64,000 nucleotides of DNA from Caenispirillum bisanense (lineage in GTDB: Bacteria > Pseudomonadota > Alphaproteobacteria > Rhodospirillales > UBA2165): NCBI GenBank assembly GCA_945877815.1, contig CAMDWJ010000009.1:1-64000 (forward strand), written 5' to 3'. The notes under the pieces were generated by a model, which had not been told where the DNA came from, did not search any database, and was given only the letters and a program-made list of their open reading frames with translations. Numbering within the stretch: the stretch's first letter is position 1; every line of letters starts with the position of its first letter. Below are positions 41,890 to 51,638 of this stretch, in pieces. The translations under genes were made by a program, and so were the position numbers.

Positions 41890-42666
41890 GTGCGCGTTAT
41901 TCGAATAGACGACCTGTTCGAGACACAATCCCAGCAAGCAGTTGATATCCGCCGAGAATTCATCTCGCGATATATTTTTGAAGTGTTTGAAGGGGTCGTC
42001 CGATATGGCCCCTTGAAGTCCTTCATTCTCAACAAAGACTCATCCTGGGGCGGCGCGGATCTGGCCGCCAAATTGCTGGGCCTCTACGAAAAGGAGGTCT
42101 TGGACGCGATTTTGAGCAAATCGCCCCGTTTCACGACTCTCGTGAATTTGGGGGCAGCGGACGGCTATTACGGCATCGGCCTCCTAAAAGCGGATATTTT
42201 CCAAAGATCGGTCTGCTATGAGTCGTCGGAAAAAGGCCGCGCACTCATCGCGGCCACCGCGAAGGCGAATGGAGTCGACAAGAGAATCGTTATCGGTGGT
42301 ACGGCCAGCGCAGCTTTTCCGAGCGAGATTTCGAAACTAGGTGTCGCCCTCAACGAGTGCGTTGTGCTGTGCGACATCGAAGGCGGGGAATTCGACGTAC
42401 TTTCCCTACATTGTATACAGCAGCTTCGTCATTCGATGCTGCTCATCGAACTTCATGACTTCATGGTGAATGACGGAGATGCGAAGAAGCGAAACCTCAT
42501 AGAGATGCTCAGCGAACATTTTTCCATCACCCTGCTGACAATGGGAACGCGCGACCTTTCGCCATTTCCGGAACTCGGAATGCTGAATGACAATGATCGG
42601 TGGCTTATCTGTTCGGAAGGGCGGCCGCGCCATATGTCGTGGCTTCGGTGCGATCCGCTGACCTGA
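41890..42666 (+). CDS. SAM-dependent methyltransferase-like protein, FkbM-like
   Basis: 258 residues starting at GTG 41890, preceded by a G-rich ribosome site. NLGAADGYYGIGL near residues 84-96 is a SAM-binding glycine loop, CYESSEKGRALI follows as the acidic-loop strand, and CDIEGGEFDVLS near 160-172 resembles the FkbM signature (D-x-E-G-x-E). FkbM-type enzymes methylate hydroxyls of sugars or natural products. Codon usage looks slightly AT-richer than in the neighbours, and no partner genes are adjacent, so it may be a recent arrival. Confidence 0.7.
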   Translation: MRVIRIDDLFETQSQQAVDIRREFISRYIFEVFEGVVRYGPLKSFILNKDSSWGGADLAAKLLGLYEKEVLDAILSKSPRFTTLVNLGAADGYYGIGLLKADIFQRSVCYESSEKGRALIAATAKANGVDKRIVIGGTASAAFPSEISKLGVALNECVVLCDIEGGEFDVLSLHCIQQLRHSMLLIELHDFMVNDGDAKKRNLIEMLSEHFSITLLTMGTRDLSPFPELGMLNDNDRWLICSEGRPRHMSWLRCDPLT

Positions 42667-42678
42667 GCAGTGAGCCGA

Positions 42679-43452
42679 TCAGTCGGCCAGTTCGCACCAG
42701 GCGGGGGTATGGTCCGATGCCTTCTCCCACCCGCGCGGGGTGCGGTCGACGCCCGAATTCACCAACCGGTCCGCCGCCTGCGGGGAAAGCAACAGATGGT
42801 CGATCCGGATGCCGTTGTCGCGCTGCCACGAACCGGACTGATAGTCCCAGAAGGTAAAGACCCCGTGCTCGGGATGCTGAGCCCGGATTGCGTCGGTGAG
42901 ACCGAGATAGAGCATCTTGCGGTACATGGCCCGCGATTCAGGCCGGTATAGAGCATCGCCAGTCCAGGCGGCCGGGTTCATGGCGTCGATCGGCTCGGGG
43001 ATGATGTTGTAATCGCCGGCAAGCACGAAGGCATCTTCGGTTTCGAGCAGCCCCTGGGCATGTTCATAAAGCCGCTCGAGGAAGGCGAGCTTGTAGGGAA
43101 ATTTCTCGCTCTCGACGGGATTGCCGTTCGGCGCATAGATGGACGCGACGCGCAGCCCGGCGGTGAACACCTCCAGATAGCGTGCGTGGGTGTCGTCTTC
43201 CATCCCGGGCAGGCCGCGCTGCTCAACATCGATGGGGCTTTTGGACAGCACGGCGACGCCGTTATAGGTTTTCTGTCCCAAGATCGCGACGTTGTAGCCG
43301 AGATCTTCGATCTCAGTGCGCGGGAATTGTTCTTCGAGACATTTGAGTTCTTGCAGCAGGACGATGTCCGGGCGGAACTCGCCCAGCCACTGTTGCAAAT
43401 GGGCGGCGCGGGCCCTGACCGAATTCACGTTCCAGGTGGCGATTTTGACCAT
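42679..43452 (-). CDS. xthA: Exodeoxyribonuclease III
   Basis: 257 residues. XthA is the AP endonuclease and 3'-exonuclease of base excision repair. Catalytic motifs are visible: NVNSVRAR (Asn at about 9), LQELKC (Glu near 36), IYAPNGN (Tyr near 108), LAGDYNI (Asp/Asn near 150) and the C-terminal RIDHLL and SDHTPAW. Length is normal. It faces the methyltransferase gene across a 12-base gap and lies 76 bases downstream of erpA. Confidence 0.95.
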   Translation of the reverse strand: MVKIATWNVNSVRARAAHLQQWLGEFRPDIVLLQELKCLEEQFPRTEIEDLGYNVAILGQKTYNGVAVLSKSPIDVEQRGLPGMEDDTHARYLEVFTAGLRVASIYAPNGNPVESEKFPYKLAFLERLYEHAQGLLETEDAFVLAGDYNIIPEPIDAMNPAAWTGDALYRPESRAMYRKMLYLGLTDAIRAQHPEHGVFTFWDYQSGSWQRDNGIRIDHLLLSPQAADRLVNSGVDRTPRGWEKASDHTPAWCELAD

Positions 43453-43528
43453 ACGCGCGTCTTAGCACATGAACATAGGAGCGTCATGACTAACGTGACG
43501 GGCCGCCCACGAAGCGCGATCGACGATG

Positions 43529-43861
43529 TCAAATCGAGAAAGAAACGCCGCAGCCGCAGGAGGACGAGGCGTTGGGATTGCTCAGCTTGAAGAACGAGCC
43601 GACAAGATTGTCGACATAGTCAAGCTCGGCGCCCTTGACCAGTTCGAGCGAGGTTTCATCGACCACGACCTTGACGCCCTCGGACTCGAAAACTTTGTCC
43701 TCGGATGTGATTTCGCGGTCGAGATCGAAGCCAAGCTGGAAGCCCGAGCAGCCGCCGGACGACACCGACACGCGCATGGCGAGCGAATCGTCGCCTTCGA
43801 GGGCAACCAATTCCTTGATGCGCTTGGCCGCGTTGGCCGTGATGCCGATATCGCTGTGCAT
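43529..43861 (-). CDS. erpA: Iron-sulfur cluster insertion protein
   Basis: 110 residues from ATG 43861; the longer frame reads into the intergenic promoter region. This is an A-type carrier that passes Fe-S clusters to client enzymes. The three conserved cysteines are Cys38 (SGGCSGFQ), Cys102 and Cys104 (SCGCGVSF). It diverges from dgt, the standard arrangement in alphaproteobacteria. IlvD and CysH in this window are possible clients. Confidence 0.93.
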   Translation of the reverse strand: MHSDIGITANAAKRIKELVALEGDDSLAMRVSVSSGGCSGFQLGFDLDREITSEDKVFESEGVKVVVDETSLELVKGAELDYVDNLVGSFFKLSNPNASSSCGCGVSFSI

Positions 43862-44010
43862 ATTGACCCTAAGAAAAATCGGGTTAAGTCGTTGCCATAC
43901 AATCCCGAATCGCTCCTGATACTTAATCCGAACCAGCATTTTGTCAAATTGGGGCCAACATCAGGTCAGGATCGTTGCCTCCCCATCCATGCGCGGCTAG
44001 TTTGCCCCCA

Positions 44011-45186
44011 ATGCCAAATAATCTCGCACCCTTTGCCTGCTACCCGGCCAGAAGCCGCGGCCGGCTGTATCACGAGGCCGACAGCGCCACACGCGACTGT
44101 TTCCAGCGCGACCGCGACCGGATCATCCATTCGGTCGCCTTCCGCCGGCTCGAGTATAAGACCCAGGTCTTCGTCAACCATGAGGGCGACCATTTCCGCA
44201 CCCGGCTGACCCACACGCTAGAGGTCGCGCAGATCGCGCGCTCCATCGCGCGCTATCTGAACCTCAACGAGGATTTGGCCGAGGCCCTGGCGCTCGCCCA
44301 CGATCTCGGTCATCCGCCCTTCGGTCACGCCGGCGAAGACGCGCTCGCCGCTGAAATGCAGCCGTTCGGGGGATTCGACCACAATGCCCAGTCGTTGAAA
44401 GTCGTCACCAATCTGGAACGGCGATATCCCGCCTTCGACGGCCTCAATCTAACCTGGGAAACGCTGGAAGGGATCGTGAAGCATAACGGCCCGCTGATCG
44501 GCCATGGCATCGCGCGCGAGGTTCCGCGCGACATCCGCGAATATATGGGCGTGTACGATCTGGAACTCGGCAGTTTCGCCTCCGCCGAGGCGCAGGTCGC
44601 GGCACTCGCCGACGACATCGCCTATAATAACCACGACATCGACGACGGATTGCGCGCGGGTCTTTTTAGCATAGCGGATCTCATGGAACTGCCTCTTGTC
44701 GGTCGGATATTCCATGATGTTCAGGCAGAATACACGAATCTCGATCCCTCGATCCAGATTCACGAGGCCATTCGCCGCATGATTGGCGAATGGGTCGAGG
44801 ATTGCCTGACCGAGTCGTTGAACCGCATTGAACGCGTCGCGCCGAAATCGGTCGAGGAGTTGAGAACCTTGCCCGATCCGGTCATCGCATCGAGCTATGA
44901 GATGATGCGCTGCGATGCCGCGATCCGCGAATTCCTGCGCGAACACATGTATCGCCACTACAAAGTCAATCGCATGACCAGCAAGGCGCGCCGCGTCGTA
45001 CGCGAATTGTTCACGCTGCTGCTGGCGGAACCGCAGAGCCTGCCGCCCGAATGGCAAAGGCGCGCTGGCAAGCCTGGCGACGAGGTGACGGCGCGCACCG
45101 TGTCGGACTATATCGGTGGTATGACTGACCGTTTCGCCATTGATGAGCATGTGCGGCTGATCGATGTGCAGGCGCGCGCGTCATGA
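44011..45186 (+). CDS. dgt: Deoxyguanosinetriphosphate triphosphohydrolase-like protein
   Basis: 391 residues from ATG 44011; a TTG at 43975 would add 12 residues with no family match. HD-domain metal ligands are in [14 protein letters not shown] (His near 70) and [17 protein letters not shown] (His-Asp near 112). The family removes triphosphate from dNTPs. The order erpA (divergent), dgt, argS, SPOR is conserved in alphaproteobacteria. It ends 13 bases before argS. Confidence 0.93.
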   Translation: MPNNLAPFACYPARSRGRLYHEADSATRDCFQRDRDRIIHSVAFRRLEYKTQVFVNHEGDHFRTRLTHTLEVAQIARSIARYLNLNEDLAEALALAHDLGHPPFGHAGEDALAAEMQPFGGFDHNAQSLKVVTNLERRYPAFDGLNLTWETLEGIVKHNGPLIGHGIAREVPRDIREYMGVYDLELGSFASAEAQVAALADDIAYNNHDIDDGLRAGLFSIADLMELPLVGRIFHDVQAEYTNLDPSIQIHEAIRRMIGEWVEDCLTESLNRIERVAPKSVEELRTLPDPVIASSYEMMRCDAAIREFLREHMYRHYKVNRMTSKARRVVRELFTLLLAEPQSLPPEWQRRAGKPGDEVTARTVSDYIGGMTDRFAIDEHVRLIDVQARAS

Positions 45187-45199
45187 GGATTTTTGTGTC

Positions 45200-46957
45200 A
45201 TGAGTGCCGAGACCAACGCATTCGAGATCATGCGTGGGCGCATCGAAGGCGCGCTCGCCGGTATCGTGCCCGCCGGTACCGATATTTCGCGTCTCACCGT
45301 CGAGCCGCCGCGCGATGCGGCGCATGGCGATATCTCCACCAACGCGGCCATGGTCCTGACGAAGGCGGCGGGACTGAAGCCGCGCGATCTAGCGGACAAG
45401 ATCGCAGCCAAGCTGGGCGGCGATGCCGATGTCGTAAAAGTCGAGGTCGCGGGGCCGGGCTTTATCAATCTGACGCTGACGGATTCCTTCTGGCACACGC
45501 GCCTTGCCGAAATCCTGCGCGCTGGCATTGTCTATGGCACCTCGAAGGCCGGGCAGGGCCGCCGTGTGAACGTCGAATATGTGTCGGCCAATCCGACCGG
45601 ACCGATGCATGTCGGCCATGGGCGCGGCGCGGTCGTCGGCGATGCGTTGGCGGCGCTGCTGGCCAAGGCGGGCTTCGATGTAACGCGCGAATATTACATC
45701 AACGATGCAGGCGCGCAGGTCGATCAGCTCGCACGCTCGCTCCATCTGCGCTACCGCGAAGCCTTAGGCGAGGTCGTGACTGCGATACCGGAAGGTCTAT
45801 ATCCCGGCGCCTATTTGGTTCCGATCGGCGCGATGCTTGCTGGGCGCGACGGCGACAAATGGCTTCACCTGGCCGAGGCCGAATGGTTGCCGCCGCTCCG
45901 CGACTTCGCGGTCGCCGAGATGATGAAGTTGATCCGCGAGGATCTGGCAGCACTCGGTGTCGTGCACAGCGTCTTCACGTCCGAACGTGCGTTGGTCGCG
46001 GGCGGCCGCGTCGATGAGGTGATGCGCGAGCTCGAAGGCCGCGGCCTGATCTATACCGGCACTCTCGAACCGCCCAAGGGCAAGACGCCCGAGGATTGGG
46101 AGCCGCGCCCGCAGAAGCTGTTCCGCGCCACGCAATTCGGCGACGATGTCGATCGTCCGGTCGCCAAGTCCGACGGCACCTGGACCTATTTTGCGACCGA
46201 CATGGCCTATCATCTCGACAAGTTCCGCCGTGGCTACGCCGATATGATCGACATTTGGGGCGCCGACCATGGCGGCTACGTGAAGCGGATGAGCGCCGCC
46301 GTACAGGCCCTGACCGAGAGCAAGGGACGCCTAGACGTCCAGCTCTGCCAGATGGTCAATCTGATGGACAAGGGCGAGCCGGTGAAAATGTCGAAACGGT
46401 CCGGCACCTTCGTCACCTTGCGAGAAGTGATCGACGAAGTCGGCAAGGATGCCGTGCGCTTCATCATGCTGACGCGCAAGAACGATGCGCAGCTCGACTT
46501 CGATCTCGCTAAGGTGGTTGAACAGAGCCGCGACAATCCGGTGTTCTACGTGCAATATTCGCATGCGCGGTGCTGCTCGGTGTTGCGCCACGCGGCGGAG
46601 ACATTTTCGGCGAACGAATTGACGGCGGAGGAATTGGCCAACGCGCCCGTCGAGCGTCTAACCGATCCAGCCGAATTGGCACTCATCAAGGCGATGGCGG
46701 CGTGGCCGCGCATGGTCGAAAGTGCCGCCGTCGCGCATGAACCGCATCGCATCGCCTATTATCTGAACGACCTGTCGTCGTACTTCCACGCTTTGTGGAC
46801 CAAAGGCGCGCGCGAGGACGTCAGCCTGCGCTTCCTCAACGAGAACGACCGGGAGCTGACGCGCGCTCGTCTGGCCCTGGTGAGGGCATTAGCTGGCGTG
46901 ATCGCATCCGGATTAGCCGTCATGGGCGTTGTCCCTGTCGAGGAGATGCGCGGATGA
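45200..46957 (+). CDS. argS: Arginine-tRNA ligase
   Basis: 585 residues from ATG 45200, with a GAGGA site upstream. Class I synthetase: the N-terminal additional domain binds the tRNA elbow, the HIGH-box is HVGH (about 136-139) in [13 protein letters not shown], and the KMSKS-like loop reads KMSKR near 395. The C-terminal helix bundle ends with VPVEEMRG. It overlaps the SPOR gene (ATGA), indicating coupling. Confidence 0.96.
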   Translation: MSAETNAFEIMRGRIEGALAGIVPAGTDISRLTVEPPRDAAHGDISTNAAMVLTKAAGLKPRDLADKIAAKLGGDADVVKVEVAGPGFINLTLTDSFWHTRLAEILRAGIVYGTSKAGQGRRVNVEYVSANPTGPMHVGHGRGAVVGDALAALLAKAGFDVTREYYINDAGAQVDQLARSLHLRYREALGEVVTAIPEGLYPGAYLVPIGAMLAGRDGDKWLHLAEAEWLPPLRDFAVAEMMKLIREDLAALGVVHSVFTSERALVAGGRVDEVMRELEGRGLIYTGTLEPPKGKTPEDWEPRPQKLFRATQFGDDVDRPVAKSDGTWTYFATDMAYHLDKFRRGYADMIDIWGADHGGYVKRMSAAVQALTESKGRLDVQLCQMVNLMDKGEPVKMSKRSGTFVTLREVIDEVGKDAVRFIMLTRKNDAQLDFDLAKVVEQSRDNPVFYVQYSHARCCSVLRHAAETFSANELTAEELANAPVERLTDPAELALIKAMAAWPRMVESAAVAHEPHRIAYYLNDLSSYFHALWTKGAREDVSLRFLNENDRELTRARLALVRALAGVIASGLAVMGVVPVEEMRG

Positions 46958-47997
46958 GTCCAGCCGACCGCCTGCCGCCGTCCGTTACGCCGCCCGGCGG
47001 ATCGGATAAGGAACCTTATCTTTATCCGCGCACCGAACGTGACGTCGCTTACACACCGCCGAGGACCGAACTGGAGCCCGATGCGGAGCCGCCCTTCGCC
47101 ACCATGCCGGAGGTCAGCGAACGTGAGTTGCAGGCCGATACGCTAGCCTTCGAACAGGTCGGCAGGCGCAAGCCACGCAATTGGGGCTGGCTCAAGCTGG
47201 TTCTGGTCCTTGCCATACTGGGCGGCGGCGGATATGGCGCCTACAAAAAATGGGGCGAGGATTTCCTACGTCCGACGGGCGACGATATTCCGACCGTGCG
47301 CGCGGTGGACGGGCCCTTCAAGGTGCGTCCGGAAACGCCCGGCGGCGCGGATGTTCCAAACCGCGACAAAGAGGTCTATGGCCTCCTTGAGCGCGATAAG
47401 GCTGGCAAAGGCAAGGCGGTGACTGAAAGCCTGTCGCCGCGTCCTGAGGCGCCGATGCGTCCGCCGCTCACCGCTACGCCGCCGAGTTCTGTGGCGTCGG
47501 AGGAATCCTCGCCGCAAATGACGATCGGACCGGGCGAATCCGATGACGACGAAACGGAAATGGTCGAGGTCAAACCCGACGGCGTATCCGCCGCTTCGCA
47601 GGCAGCACCGGCCGCGCCATCGGCGGCCTCACCGAGCCCGAACCAGGTCCGCAGTGCCGCACCTCCGCCGCCTCCGCCGCCTCCGCCCGCAGTTAAGTCG
47701 GAAGAGCAGATCGCGACGGCCCCTGCGACCTCTATCCCGGCGCGCGCCTTCAAGATCCAATTGGGTGCGGTGCGGACCGAGGCGGCCGCGTGGGTAGAAT
47801 GGGACAAAATGCGCAAGACCTATGCATCCGTGCTTGGTCGTCTCGCACTGAATATCGAGCGCGCCGATCTTGGCACGAAGGGAGTTTATTTTCGCATCCA
47901 GGCAGGGCCGTTTAACGACCGTGCCGCGGCCGACGCGGCCTGCCAGGAGATGGCCAGGCAAAAAATCCCCTGCCTGCCCATACGGCCCGAAGGCTGA
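46954..47997 (+). CDS. SPOR-domain membrane protein
   Basis: 347 residues from ATG 46954, overlapping the argS stop. A single transmembrane helix lies at about 79-97 ([22 protein letters not shown] region). A long Pro/Ala/Glu-rich linker including a run of nine prolines ([12 protein letters not shown], near 243-252) spans the periplasm. The C-terminal 85 residues form a SPOR domain ([39 protein letters not shown]) that binds denuded peptidoglycan at the division septum. Similar proteins sit between argS and nagZ throughout alphaproteobacteria. Confidence 0.9.
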   Translation: MSPADRLPPSVTPPGGSDKEPYLYPRTERDVAYTPPRTELEPDAEPPFATMPEVSERELQADTLAFEQVGRRKPRNWGWLKLVLVLAILGGGGYGAYKKWGEDFLRPTGDDIPTVRAVDGPFKVRPETPGGADVPNRDKEVYGLLERDKAGKGKAVTESLSPRPEAPMRPPLTATPPSSVASEESSPQMTIGPGESDDDETEMVEVKPDGVSAASQAAPAAPSAASPSPNQVRSAAPPPPPPPPPAVKSEEQIATAPATSIPARAFKIQLGAVRTEAAAWVEWDKMRKTYASVLGRLALNIERADLGTKGVYFRIQAGPFNDRAAADAACQEMARQKIPCLPIRPEG

Positions 47998-47999
47998 TC

Positions 48000-49022
48000 G
48001 TGGCGGACATATCTCCACGCGCCGTTATTTTCGGCTGTGCCGGCCCGGAGTTGAGCGAAGCTGAGCGGGCTTTTTTCGCGGATGCCGATCCGGTCGGATT
48101 CATCTTGTTCGAACGCAATTGCGCCTCGCCCGAGCAGGTGCGCCAGCTGTGCACTGATTTGCGCGCTTCGGTCGGACGCAAGAATACGCCCATTCTGATC
48201 GATCAGGAGGGCGGGCGCGTTCGCCGTCTCAAACCGCCCCATTGGCGTCCGGCACCGGCGGCGCGCATGTTCGCCGATCTCGCGAAACGCAATCCGGCGG
48301 CCGGTGAAGAGGCGGTGCGTCTCAACGCGCGGCTGATGGCGGCCGAGCTTGCCGATCTCGGCATCGATGTTGATTGCACGCCGGTCCTAGATCTGCCGCA
48401 GGACGACGCCGATCCGATCATCGGCGATCGCGCCTATGGGACCGAGCCGGCAATGGTCGCGCGTCTGGCGCGCGCGGTGGGAGAGGGCTTGGTCGCCGGC
48501 GGCGTGCTTCCCATCATCAAACATATTCCGGGTCACGGGCGCGCGCGCGCCGATAGCCACAAGGAACTGCCGCGCGTCGAAGTCTCCCACGCCGAACTGA
48601 GTGCCCATGATTTCAGGCCGTTCCGCGATCTCTGCGATCTGCCGATGGCAATGACCGCGCATGTCGTTTTCGAGGCGATCGATGCGGCGGTGCCGGCCAC
48701 GTGCTCGCGCCGCCTGATCGATACAGTCATCCGCGGCGAAATCGGTTTCGACGGTTGGCTGATCTCCGACGATCTGTCCATGAAGGCACTGTCAGGCGGC
48801 TTCGCGGATCGCGCGCGCGCGGCCCTGGATGCCGGCTGCGATGTCGTTCTTCATTGCAGCGGCGATCTTGCGGAAATGTATTCCGTCGTGTCGGGGACCC
48901 GTCGTCTCGATCCGGCGGGGATGGATCGATTGAACCGGGCCCGTGCGCTGATCGCCGGGCCAACCGCGGCGTTCGACAACTTGGCCGCCGAAACCCGGCT
49001 TGCCGCCTTACTGGATCAATAA
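48000..49022 (+). CDS. nagZ: Beta-N-acetylhexosaminidase (GH3)
   Basis: 340 residues, starting at GTG 48000, two bases after the SPOR stop. NagZ removes GlcNAc from anhydro-muropeptides in cell-wall recycling. Visible family motifs are LIDQEGGRVRRL near 63-74, KHIPGHGRARADSHKELP near 173-190 (substrate and catalytic loop) and ISDDLSMKAL near 256, with the nucleophilic aspartate. It overlaps the M50 protease gene by one base. Confidence 0.94.
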   Translation: MADISPRAVIFGCAGPELSEAERAFFADADPVGFILFERNCASPEQVRQLCTDLRASVGRKNTPILIDQEGGRVRRLKPPHWRPAPAARMFADLAKRNPAAGEEAVRLNARLMAAELADLGIDVDCTPVLDLPQDDADPIIGDRAYGTEPAMVARLARAVGEGLVAGGVLPIIKHIPGHGRARADSHKELPRVEVSHAELSAHDFRPFRDLCDLPMAMTAHVVFEAIDAAVPATCSRRLIDTVIRGEIGFDGWLISDDLSMKALSGGFADRARAALDAGCDVVLHCSGDLAEMYSVVSGTRRLDPAGMDRLNRARALIAGPTAAFDNLAAETRLAALLDQ

Positions 49023-49711
49023 TGGACGAAAGCTCGCAGATCTTTCGCATCTCGACCTGGGTGATCCCGGTATTGCTGGCGATCACCTTGCACGAGGCGT
49101 CGCACGGATTCGTCGCTCTTCGCTTCGGCGATGACACTGCGCTGCAGGCGGGACGCGTTACCTTCAATCCATTAAAGCATATCGACCCGTTCGGAACCGT
49201 GATCCTACCCATCATGTTGCTGTTGGCATCGGGTGGCAGCATGACCTTTGGTTTTGCCAAGCCCGTTCCCGTCAATTTCGCGCGGCTGCGCCCGCTACGT
49301 CCCGGCATCGTCGCGGTCGCCTTTGCCGGGCCTGGATCGAACCTGGTTCTGGCCGTTGCATCCGCGTTGCTCTTCCATCTGGTGCCTTCGCTGCCCGATG
49401 GGGTTATCCCCTGGGCGCAGGCGACCTTGACGGTCTCGATGTTAATCAATTTGATTCTCTTCTTTTTCAATCTTATCCCCATCCCCCCGCTCGACGGCGG
49501 ACGCATATTAGTGGCGGTTTTGCCCGAGAATCTGGCCGGTCCTGTGGCCCGGTTGGAGAGGGCTGGCTTTGTCATTATTTTGGGGGCTCTGTTCCTGCTG
49601 CCCTGGCTTGGGCAGATGGTGGGCCTCGATCTCGACGTATTCCAATGGATCGTTGGGAAGCCGGCCTTCGAGACGATGCTGTGGATTGCCGATTTCGTGG
49701 GACTCAAGTGA
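49022..49711 (+). CDS. Site-2 protease family (M50) membrane metalloprotease
   Basis: 229 residues. The zinc motif HEASH is at residues 24-28, and the second metal motif NLIPIPPLDGGRIL lies near 148-161. Five or six transmembrane helices surround them. These short M50 proteins cleave membrane-spanning substrates inside the bilayer. The alphaproteobacterial form regularly lies between nagZ and scpA. Substrate unknown. It is coupled to nagZ and ends three bases before scpA. Confidence 0.9.
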   Translation: MDESSQIFRISTWVIPVLLAITLHEASHGFVALRFGDDTALQAGRVTFNPLKHIDPFGTVILPIMLLLASGGSMTFGFAKPVPVNFARLRPLRPGIVAVAFAGPGSNLVLAVASALLFHLVPSLPDGVIPWAQATLTVSMLINLILFFFNLIPIPPLDGGRILVAVLPENLAGPVARLERAGFVIILGALFLLPWLGQMVGLDLDVFQWIVGKPAFETMLWIADFVGLK

Positions 49712-49714
49712 CAT

Positions 49715-50539
49715 ATGAGCGAGCGCGACGCTAACTTCGAAGAGGATGCCGGGCGGCCTATCGTCGACCCGGGCCAGGAACTCGTTATCGACGTCGCGGG
49801 CTTCGAAGGGCCGATCGACGTTCTCTTGACGCTCGCGCGCGACCAAAAGGTCGACATCACACAGATTTCGATTCTGCAGTTGGCCGACCAGTATCTGCTG
49901 TGGATCGCCCGGCTGAAGGGACAGAACCTCGACCTCGCCGCCGACTATCTGGTGATGGCGGCGTGGCTCGCCTATCTCAAATCGAAACTGCTGTTGCCCG
50001 AAACAGGTACAACCGAGGAACCCTCAGGCGAGGTGATGGCTGAGGCGCTCGCCTATCAGATGCGGCGCTTGGAGGCGATGCAGTCTGCCGGGCAAAATCT
50101 CATCCACCGCCCGCAGCTTGGCGTGGACTATTTCAAGCGCGGCGAGCCCGAGGCCTTCGGCTACAACTCCACCACACGCTACAATGTGACGCTGTACGAT
50201 TTGCTGAGCGCTTATGGCGATCAGGCGCGGCGCTCCAATATCAAGACCTTGCGCGTGGCGCCCAGCGAGCTTTATTCGATGGATGAGGCGATCCAGCGCC
50301 TGTCTTCGATGCTGGGGCGTATTCCGGACTGGTCCAATCTCATGCAGTTCCTCCCCATAGAGTTGCGCGGCGATATCGTGAGCCGCTCGGCGTTGGCCGC
50401 AACCTTCCTCGCGGCCCTTCAACTCACCAAGGACGGGCGCATGCGCATCCGCCAGGGCGAAAATTTCGGCCCGGTCTATATCCGGGCTTCCAGCGAAGCA
50501 GAAGTTGCAAGTGCTGCACGTATCGAAGAAACAAGGTAG
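49715..50539 (+). CDS. scpA: Segregation and condensation protein A
   Basis: 274 residues. ScpA is the kleisin that bridges SMC heads. The N-terminal VDVAGFEGPIDVLLTLARDQKVDITQISI pattern (split here: GPIDVLLTLARDQKVDI near 29-45) and YLVMAAWLAYLKSKLLLPE near 77-95 are diagnostic. The C-terminal winged-helix part (FLAALQLTKDGRMRIRQ) binds the SMC cap. scpB follows after 4 bases. Confidence 0.95.
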   Translation: MSERDANFEEDAGRPIVDPGQELVIDVAGFEGPIDVLLTLARDQKVDITQISILQLADQYLLWIARLKGQNLDLAADYLVMAAWLAYLKSKLLLPETGTTEEPSGEVMAEALAYQMRRLEAMQSAGQNLIHRPQLGVDYFKRGEPEAFGYNSTTRYNVTLYDLLSAYGDQARRSNIKTLRVAPSELYSMDEAIQRLSSMLGRIPDWSNLMQFLPIELRGDIVSRSALAATFLAALQLTKDGRMRIRQGENFGPVYIRASSEAEVASAARIEETR

Positions 50540-50543
50540 TCGT

Positions 50544-51458
50544 ATGATGGATTTGAACGTTTCCGAATCTGAGGTCACGAGTGTGCCGAATTTGGCGCAG
50601 GCGATTGAGACCATGCAGGACGAAGAGGAGACCCAGGCGATCGAAGCGAGAACCGAGACCACGGATGCGAACGCCGAGCCCGTGCTCGATGCGCCGGCCG
50701 ACGAGCCTTCCGCGCCCGAAGAGGTCGCTGCCGAAGAGGTCATCGAGCAAGCCGTCGAGGATTTGACGGAAGAAGAGCTTCCCGAACCGACCGAGGTCGA
50801 CGAAGGCCAACTGCGTTTGCTGGAGGCCCTGATCTTCGCGTCCTCCGAGCCGGTGTCGCAGACGGTCTGCAAGGATCGCCTGCCGGACGGCGCGGCCGTG
50901 CCCGCGCTGCTCGCACGCCTGCGGGCAGACTACGCGACGCGCGGTGTCAATCTGGTGAAGATCGGCAAGGGTTGGGCGTTCCGCACCTCGACCGATCTTG
51001 CTCCGCAACTCGCGACCAACCGCGAAATCAGCCGTAAAATGTCGCGTGCCGCGGTCGAGACGCTCGCGGTGATTGCCTATCATCAACCGGTGACGCGCGC
51101 CGAGATCGAAGAAATTCGTGGTGTCAGCATCAGCAAGGGCACCATGGATATCCTGTTCGAGTCAGGTTGGATCCGCCCGCGCGGCCGGCGCCGTACGCCG
51201 GGCCGCCCGGTGACCTGGGGTACCAGCGAGGCTTTCCTCGATCACTTCGCACTTGAGACATTGGACGACCTGCCGGGTGTCGAGGATTTGCGCGCCGCCG
51301 GCCTGCTGGACAAGCGTCCGGCGATCCAGACCTTGGGTATTCAGGGTGCAGAGCCGCAGGATCCGGACGCCTTGGCCGAACCGGCCGAAGAGGTCGATCT
51401 GTCCGAAGATCCACTCGATCCTGAAGATGGCGATTTGCGCAAACTCATGCGCGAGTGA
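50544..51458 (+). CDS. scpB: Segregation and condensation protein B
   Basis: 304 residues from ATG 50544; ATG 50547 is equally possible. About 85 acidic N-terminal residues (rich in Glu, Ala and Thr) precede the core, an extension common in alphaproteobacteria. The winged-helix core begins at LRLLEALIFASSEPVS near 91, with SRAAVETLAVIAYHQPVTRAEIEEIRGV near 172-200 and GRRRTPGRPVTWGTSEAFLDHFALE near 212. It works with ScpA and SMC in chromosome compaction. The C-terminus is again acidic. Confidence 0.94.
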   Translation: MMDLNVSESEVTSVPNLAQAIETMQDEEETQAIEARTETTDANAEPVLDAPADEPSAPEEVAAEEVIEQAVEDLTEEELPEPTEVDEGQLRLLEALIFASSEPVSQTVCKDRLPDGAAVPALLARLRADYATRGVNLVKIGKGWAFRTSTDLAPQLATNREISRKMSRAAVETLAVIAYHQPVTRAEIEEIRGVSISKGTMDILFESGWIRPRGRRRTPGRPVTWGTSEAFLDHFALETLDDLPGVEDLRAAGLLDKRPAIQTLGIQGAEPQDPDALAEPAEEVDLSEDPLDPEDGDLRKLMRE

Positions 51459-51560
51459 ATGGTCTCTGACGCCGCTTATCCCCCACACCAACCCTCCACC
51501 GATCGCGCGGTCTGCCGCGCGCAAGTGCGCGATGGGGGGGAGGGATTAAAAAAAAGTAAC

Positions 51561-51600
51561 GTCCCCTCTCCCCTGCGAAGGGGAGGATTAGGGTGGGAGG
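51561..51600. repeat. Short intergenic repeat with hairpin
   Basis: The stretch contains hairpin CTCCCC-TGCGAA-GGGGAG (51568-51585), followed by ATTAGGGTGGGAGG. This CTCCCCT...GGGGAGG.TTAGGGTGGG pattern is a familiar intergenic repeat in alphaproteobacteria. It lies in the 180-base gap after scpB, next to a run of nine A residues at 51548-51556, and may help end scpB transcription. Confidence 0.55.
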
Positions 51601-51638
51601 GCCGCCTGTCAAATGACATTCGGCAGGGGCGTTTCTAA